Shown here: one piece after another, positions 59,403-64,000 of the stretch
How the letters are laid out: the number at the start of each line of letters is the position of its first letter
Position numbering within the stretch: position 1 is the stretch's first letter
Assembly: GCA_910583675.1 (NCBI GenBank)
Contig: CAJTYH010000010.1
Location: 3,422 to 67,421 of the forward strand
DNA from: an uncultured Muribaculaceae bacterium
GTDB lineage: Bacteria; Bacteroidota; Bacteroidia; Bacteroidales; Muribaculaceae
DNA length: 64,000 nucleotides
Direction of reading: 5' to 3'
Made by a program: the position numbers and the translations under genes
Notes under the pieces: model-generated
What the model was told of the DNA's origin: nothing
The model's database searches: none
What the model saw: only the letters and a program-made list of their open reading frames with translations

Positions 59403-62336
59403 TTATTTGTTATTGTCGCTTCTCTCGTCTATCATGCGGAAGATGTCCGGTTCCGTGCCTGGATAGTTCTCCTTGAGCGAGCGCAGGTATTCGTCGGCTT
59501 CAAAGGTGTTGCCCTTGGAGCGGAGTATGTCGCTTAGGAGTATGAATCCGCGTGCGAGCCAGTAGTCATGCGGGGGATTGGCATCTATGAGCGCGTTGAT
59601 CTCCTTCAATGCCGTGTCGGTCTGACCTTTGTCGAAGTGGTATTGAGCCAGGTACAGTGCGCTTTTCGTGCCGTTCAGCGTCTCCGGATCCTGGGCGAGC
59701 TTTTCCCAGATCTCCACTGCCTCGTCCCCTTTGCCGGTGGCGCTCAGGGAGAGTGCCTTGGTGAATGCCACCTCGCTCTGTTCAGATGCTCCAAGGGCTG
59801 ACGAACCGAGAAGGAGGTCGGCCATTTCGAGTGCGGTGGCATAGTCGGTCATGTCGCGGCTCACCTGCATGATGCCCATTCGGGCGGTGTTGAGTGAGTG
59901 GGCGGATGAGGATTTCTGTTCGAGTGCGCGGTAGGATAGGAGGGCGGCTTCCGCATCCCCCTTGGCCAGTTCGGCTTCAGCCTTGATGGTAAGTGCCTCC
60001 ACTGCCTCCGGGGAGTCGGGGAAACGCTCCACTACTTCCGTGGCCAGGCGCAATGCGTCAGCTTCCCGTCCGGCTTCGCGTGCCTTCTCGGCGCTTTGCA
60101 GCGTCAGTTCGGCCAGTTCGGCGGTCTCCATGCGGGGTGCGTCGGGCACTCTTTCCATCAGTGCCACATATTCGTCTATACGACCGTCGTCGGTGTACAG
60201 TTGCTTGAGGTCTTCCGCCGCGACGCGTGCCTGCTCCGACGACGGGTACATTTCCACTACTTTTCGATAATGGTCGATGGCTCTGGAGCGGTTGCCGCTG
60301 TTGAGGTACGTGATGGCGAGCATCAGTTGTCCCTGCCGTCCCTGGTCAGTGGAGGGGTAGCGGCTTACGAGCGCCGTGTATGTTTCCACGGCGCGTCCTT
60401 CCTGTCCGAGTTCGCCGTAGCTTTCGCCGATCTCCAGCAGTGCTGTCGGCACAAGGGGAGATCCGGGGAATTCGGTCATGAGGTCGTTGAGCGTGTCTAT
60501 TTTGCCCTGATAGTCGCGTGTGAGGCCTTTCATTATGCCCTGCTGGTATACGGGATAGTCCCCTCCCTGCGGGTTGGCCTCATATGCGGCGTGGTAGTTC
60601 TCGGCGGCTTCGGTGAAGTTGCGGGTGTAATAGTCGCAGTCGGCCAGTCGGTTCCATGCGTCGGCGATCATGTGCTTGTCGGCTCCCGCCGGTTGTTTCA
60701 GAAATTTGCGGAAGTCGGCCTTGGCATCCTTGAAATCCTTCAGGGCAAAGCGTGCGTAGCCCAGGTCGTAATAGGCGAGTGCGCGGTTTCGCTGCGAACC
60801 GCTTGACTGACGGAGGTAGTTGTTGTAGCTTTTCACGGCTCCCTGATAGTCGGCGAGCTTGTATTGGCATTCGCCCATCCAGAGTGTGGCCTCTGCGGCC
60901 ACTTCTGGACTTAGGCGGCTCATGGAGGCAGCCTCGCGGAGATGTGGGAGGGCTGCACGCGGTTGTGAGCGCTGCAGCTCGCGTGTGCCGAGGGAGTATA
61001 GCACCATTTGTTTTATCCCGAGCACCGCGTCGTTGGGGTGCTGCACCTTGTTTATGGCCTCAAGGGCGGCTTCATAGTTGTTGTCGGTCATGTAGCCCTT
61101 GACGAGGTAATCGGCCACAAGCGGCACATGCTCCGAGTTGGGGAAGCGCTCAAGGAACTCCTCAAGCAGCCCGGCTGAACTGCCGAACGGTGTCTTGCCC
61201 CCCTGCATGCGTGCTATGGCGAGGTTGTAGAGCGCGGCTTCCTGCACTTTGGCATCCCCGCAGGGACGATATGCCTTTTCAAAGGCCATTGCGGCTGCGT
61301 TGAAGTTGCCCAGGTGCATGTAGCTCTGTCCGATGAAGAGGTATGCGCTCTGTCCCATGGCTTCGGTGTCGTCGGTCACGGGGGTGAGGCGCTCGATGGC
61401 CTGTTTCCAATCCCCACGGTTGTAGTCCTCCAGTCCGAGGATGTATAGCGACGAGGGACGCGGCGAGGGGCATATGGATGCATACCGGTTGAGATATTCG
61501 AGCGCTTCTTTCTCCTTGCCGAGTTCGTATAGCGATTCGCCGGCTACCCGGAGCGCCTCGTATTCGAATTCCGGCTCAACTCCCTGCAACGATGCCACCC
61601 GTTTTGCCAGTCTGGCGGCTTCCTGGTAGTCCTTGCGCATGTATGCCATCTGGGCGAGGTAATAGTCCGCCATTGCCGCGGGCATTCCTGTGGAGCTGTT
61701 TACGGCCTCCAGTTCTCGGCGTGCGTCGGCATATTTTCCGTTTACATAGGAGATGTAGCCGAGGTAGAAGCGTGCATCGTTGCCTGAGGGTGTGCCGATG
61801 AGGCTTTCAAGCATGAGGCGCGCCTTGTCGTATTCGCTTGATTTGAGGAGGCAGTAGGCCATGTGAAGGGTGTATGCTTCCGCCACCAAGGAGTTCAGCG
61901 CCTCGGGGTTTACCGTGCGGTAGGCTCTCAGCGCGGCGTTCCATTCCCCCCGGTCGTAGAGGATGTCTCCTATGGCGAGCAGAGCGAGTTCGCGTCGCGG
62001 TGATGCGGGATATTCATGTATGAAATCCTCTATGGCCGTGATGCCGTCGGTGCCCGGCAGCGTCAGTGATGTCACTGTGCGCTCCCATAGGGTACGCTCC
62101 TTTTCGCAGCCGGCGGGTAGGAGTGCGAGCGCCTGGGTGTACTGGTCTACCGCCCCACGGGTGTTGGCGTCGTTTGACATTAGGGTGCCGCGTGCCGCAT
62201 ACCCCTTTGCGTCCGGCAGGGTGGCATTGAGTGCGCCGGCAGCCGAGGGAACGGTCTGTCCGCAGACGCATATGGCTCCCGCCAACGCTGTGCCGAGCGC
62301 AACTGAGCGTCCGGCATGTCCTATCTTGTTTCTCAT
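59403..62336 (-). CDS. Large exported TPR protein (YbgF/BamD-like repeats)
   Basis: 977 residues with a signal sequence (MRNKIGHAGRSVALGTALAGAICVCG). From residue 45 to 970 it is almost solid TPR, with many YbgF/BamD-type units of 35-36 residues (AIEDFIHEYPASPRRELALLAIGDILYDRG, AVKSYNNYLRQSSGSQRNRALAYYDLGYA, AIDHYRKVVEMYPSSEQARVAAEDL). It is probably a periplasmic scaffold. It heads the operon with the barrel gene, a pairing that suggests a two-part envelope system, but the partners' function is not known. A TATCTTTG box (minus, 62394-62387) is upstream without a clear -33. Confidence 0.83.
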   Translation of the reverse strand: MRNKIGHAGRSVALGTALAGAICVCGQTVPSAAGALNATLPDAKGYAARGTLMSNDANTRGAVDQYTQALALLPAGCEKERTLWERTVTSLTLPGTDGITAIEDFIHEYPASPRRELALLAIGDILYDRGEWNAALRAYRTVNPEALNSLVAEAYTLHMAYCLLKSSEYDKARLMLESLIGTPSGNDARFYLGYISYVNGKYADARRELEAVNSSTGMPAAMADYYLAQMAYMRKDYQEAARLAKRVASLQGVEPEFEYEALRVAGESLYELGKEKEALEYLNRYASICPSPRPSSLYILGLEDYNRGDWKQAIERLTPVTDDTEAMGQSAYLFIGQSYMHLGNFNAAAMAFEKAYRPCGDAKVQEAALYNLAIARMQGGKTPFGSSAGLLEEFLERFPNSEHVPLVADYLVKGYMTDNNYEAALEAINKVQHPNDAVLGIKQMVLYSLGTRELQRSQPRAALPHLREAASMSRLSPEVAAEATLWMGECQYKLADYQGAVKSYNNYLRQSSGSQRNRALAYYDLGYARFALKDFKDAKADFRKFLKQPAGADKHMIADAWNRLADCDYYTRNFTEAAENYHAAYEANPQGGDYPVYQQGIMKGLTRDYQGKIDTLNDLMTEFPGSPLVPTALLEIGESYGELGQEGRAVETYTALVSRYPSTDQGRQGQLMLAITYLNSGNRSRAIDHYRKVVEMYPSSEQARVAAEDLKQLYTDDGRIDEYVALMERVPDAPRMETAELAELTLQSAEKAREAGREADALRLATEVVERFPDSPEAVEALTIKAEAELAKGDAEAALLSYRALEQKSSSAHSLNTARMGIMQVSRDMTDYATALEMADLLLGSSALGASEQSEVAFTKALSLSATGKGDEAVEIWEKLAQDPETLNGTKSALYLAQYHFDKGQTDTALKEINALIDANPPHDYWLARGFILLSDILRSKGNTFEADEYLRSLKENYPGTEPDIFRMIDERSDNNK

Positions 62337-62543
62337 TCTGTAGTCGTCACTGTTGTGGTGGATGGGCTTTCCTGCCCATTATCCTGCAAAGATAGCAAAT
62401 TCAGTCTTAACAGCCATCCGTGACCGTCAGTTTTTCGCTGAACAAACAGGATGGGATCGGTGTTTTAGGGATGAGTGCCTTCGGGGAGCGTGCGCTTGTC
62501 CGGGGCATATGGATAAAAATAACAGATTAAACCATTATATGAC

Positions 62544-63128
62544 ATGGATAAGAAAAGCATAAAGGGTACACGTACCGAACAGAATCTTTTGAAATCGTTT
62601 GCCGGCGAGTCGCAGGCACGTAACCGCTACTCCATTTTCGCGGATGTGGCTCGTGAGGAGGGGTACGAACAGATAGCGGCTATTTTCATGGAGACGGCCG
62701 AACAGGAGTTCGCCCATGCCAAGATGTTCTTTTCCTACCTTGACGAAGGCATGCTTGAGATCACGGCATCTTATCCCGCCGGCCCCGTGAGCGATACCGC
62801 CCGCAACCTGCGTGAGGCTGCCATGGGTGAGCATGAGGAATGGTCTGCGATGTACGTGGAGTTCTCGCAGGTGGCACGTGAGGAAGGGTTCACAGCCATT
62901 GCCAACCTGTTTGCCAACGTGGCCATCGTGGAGCAGTCGCATGAGGCCCGTTACCTCAAGATGCTCGCACGCCTCGAGGCCGGTCAGACCTTCTCTGATC
63001 CCGATGCCACCACCCAGTGGCAGTGCCGTTACTGCGGTTACATCCATGTAGGCAAGGATGCCCCCAAGGCGTGCCCGATCTGTCGCAAGCCCCAGGCCTA
63101 CTTCCAGCGCCGCGTGGAAAACTACTGA
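62544..63128 (+). CDS. rbr: Rubrerythrin
   Basis: 194 residues. The ferritin-like di-iron domain has ESQARNRYSIFADVAREEGYEQIAAIFMETAEQEFAHAK and a second EFSQVAREEGF...EQSHEARY with EExxH ligands; the C-terminal rubredoxin domain has CRYCGY and CPICRK. It reduces hydrogen peroxide in anaerobes. It is expressed alone; no clear promoter was found in the 207-bp gap upstream. Confidence 0.96.
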   Translation: MDKKSIKGTRTEQNLLKSFAGESQARNRYSIFADVAREEGYEQIAAIFMETAEQEFAHAKMFFSYLDEGMLEITASYPAGPVSDTARNLREAAMGEHEEWSAMYVEFSQVAREEGFTAIANLFANVAIVEQSHEARYLKMLARLEAGQTFSDPDATTQWQCRYCGYIHVGKDAPKACPICRKPQAYFQRRVENY

Positions 63129-63341
63129 TCCCGCAATCCTGCCCCACGCCGTAGGCTGCATTTACGGCGGCAGTGATCTGACGTAAACAGATGCAATTGA
63201 TACGAGGCGCAAGGCTTGGGTTCTCCCGGTTTTGCGCCTCTGATATGTTCGGGCGGCAATCGTGGTTCGGAAACAAGTTTTGTAGCGCAATCTCTGATTG
63301 TTTTTTTATTCCAAATAAAAGTGTTTAATTTGCAGTAACAT

Positions 63342-63389
63342 ACTTACCCCGCTTCCCGTAAGAACAGCGCGCTCAGGGTAAGTTTTTTC
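63342..63389 (+). terminator. Attenuator-like hairpin with T-run after rubrerythrin
   Basis: ACTTACCC (63342-63349) pairs with GGGTAAGT (63376-63383), then TTTTTCTTTTT. The left arm can instead pair with GTAAG at 63357-63361. A TTAATTTG box lies about 17 bp upstream. It could be the rubrerythrin terminator or a small terminated RNA. In the rest of 63129-63708 I see only the AAA-gene promoter and a CCAACCG/CGGTTGG pair near 63418-63474. Confidence 0.45.
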
Positions 63390-63657
63390 TTTTTATGTCT
63401 TTATTTTATCATATAACCAACCGCAGATCTCGGTAGCAGAACAGATTAGGTTTCGACGGATTTTTTCGGTTGGCGACTGAACCAAAACTGGTATTTCCGA
63501 AGGCTTGGGGGATGAACCGTCTATAAAGTGATTTGTCTTAAAATTCTATGGATTTTTTCTGGAATTACTAAATCTGGTTATATTTATATTTTTGATTGTT
63601 GATTTGGCGACATTTGTTCTTGTTTGGGAGTTGAAATTAGGGATTTGAGGCTTTTGT

Positions 63658-63689
63658 TTTGGTGATATCGCTTTTAATGGCTAACTTTG
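63658..63689 (+). promoter_or_regulatory. Promoter of the AAA ATPase gene
   Basis: -33 TTTG (63658-63661) and -7 TAACTTTG (63682-63689), spacer 20 bp, TSS about 63696. Confidence 0.7.
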
Positions 63690-63708
63690 CCATATTAAGC
63701 CACCTACG

Positions 63709-64000
63709 ATGATACAAGAGCTGAAAATAAAAAACTTCAAGTCATTCCGTGACGAGGTTGAACTAAGTTTCGAGCCTTCGAGTGATGACCGTTACAATAG
63801 CGTTGTCACAATGCCTGACGGGGTGCGGTTGCTCCGTTTTGCAGTTGTTCTCGGAGCTAATGCCAGTGGCAAGTCAAACCTTTTGGATGCTGTTGAGTTC
63901 CTTCGTGATTTCTGGAATAATATTCCGGCAACGAATGATGACGGTACGAATGTCCAGCCATTTCTTATGCGAAAGTCCGCGCTGTCGTATGACACGGAGT
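63709..64000 (+). CDS. AAA-family ATPase, RloA/OLD-like (3' end missing)
   Basis: 97 residues from ATG 63709 before the window edge. MIQELKIKNFKSFRDEVELSF is the strand-loop start of SMC/RecF-like AAA_15/AAA_21 ATPases and VVLGANASGKSNLLDAV is the Walker A. This start is typical of RloA, AriA and AbiL-type ATPases that pair with a nuclease or TOPRIM effector (for example RloB) in phage defence. The partner would lie past the window. Base composition is lower in GC than the housekeeping genes. Function is inferred from family only. Confidence 0.72.
   Translation, partial: MIQELKIKNFKSFRDEVELSFEPSSDDRYNSVVTMPDGVRLLRFAVVLGANASGKSNLLDAVEFLRDFWNNIPATNDDGTNVQPFLMRKSALSYDTE

Noticed and set aside
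63440..63465. Sequence resembling a tmRNA 5' end (TTTCGACGG)
   Set aside because: No matching acceptor stem, tag frame or 3' end nearby.

Overview
The window looks like chromosome of a gut Bacteroidales bacterium, most likely Muribaculaceae or a close relative. This rests on an Mfa/FimA-type fimbrial operon, lipoproteins with an LxxC lipobox, promoters of the Bacteroidota type (TTTG or TTG about 20 bp before TAnnTTTG), the rpmB-rpmG-DUF4295 cluster, and Bacteroidota-typical families (DUF4906, DUF4919, DUF5106, DUF1343/NamZ, DUF3109). The family-level assignment is inference.

Layout. 1-8.8 kb: end of a major fimbrillin gene, a hairpin terminator, an Mfa2/FimB-like anchor, two large minor or tip fimbrial lipoproteins, and a DUF5106-thioredoxin-like protein. 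8.6-10.0 kb: a RAYT-type HUH transposase with an unusual C-terminal extension, surrounded by REP-like palindromes, two of them inside the neighbouring coding sequence. 10-24 kb (all minus): M13 peptidase, ychF, ald, a TPR/MATE/OPT overlap group, ssb, a Wzx-like flippase, a GIN-domain protein, dusB, DUF4919 and a small membrane protein. 24.4 kb: an ECF sigma factor. 25-29.7 kb: a peptidoglycan-salvage cluster (SpoIID/LytB, AmpG-like permease, NamZ, BadF-type amino-sugar kinase). 29.8-31.3 kb: secreted endonuclease I.

31.4-35.8 kb: a nucleoside/ribose locus (LacI regulator, perfect 20-bp operator, ribokinase, sugar permease, lipoprotein nucleoside hydrolase). 35.8-47.1 kb: MerR regulator, alaS, gmd-fcl (GDP-fucose; manC lies at 54-55 kb), clostripain-like protease, MscS channel, DUF3109, nadE, and the ribosomal cluster. 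47.4-50.6 kb: tRNA-Pro, lpxH, a MIP18/DUF59 protein, an OMP and an NlpC/P60 hydrolase. 50.87-51.1 kb: a candidate structured RNA with a strong terminator. 51.2-53.9 kb: Crp/Fnr regulator and TonB-type receptor. 56-62.3 kb: an apparent operon of a 977-residue TPR protein, a beta-barrel protein, an asparagine-synthetase-A-like protein that has lost its active-site motifs, and trmD. 62.5-64 kb: rubrerythrin, an attenuator-like hairpin region, and the start of a RloA/OLD-like AAA ATPase cut by the window edge.

Most of the window is housekeeping, envelope and salvage metabolism. The least explained items are the RAYT/REP module with its fused domain, the AsnA-like pseudoenzyme upstream of trmD, the structured RNA before the Crp/Fnr gene, and the AT-rich lectin-like end of the putative fimbrial tip protein.
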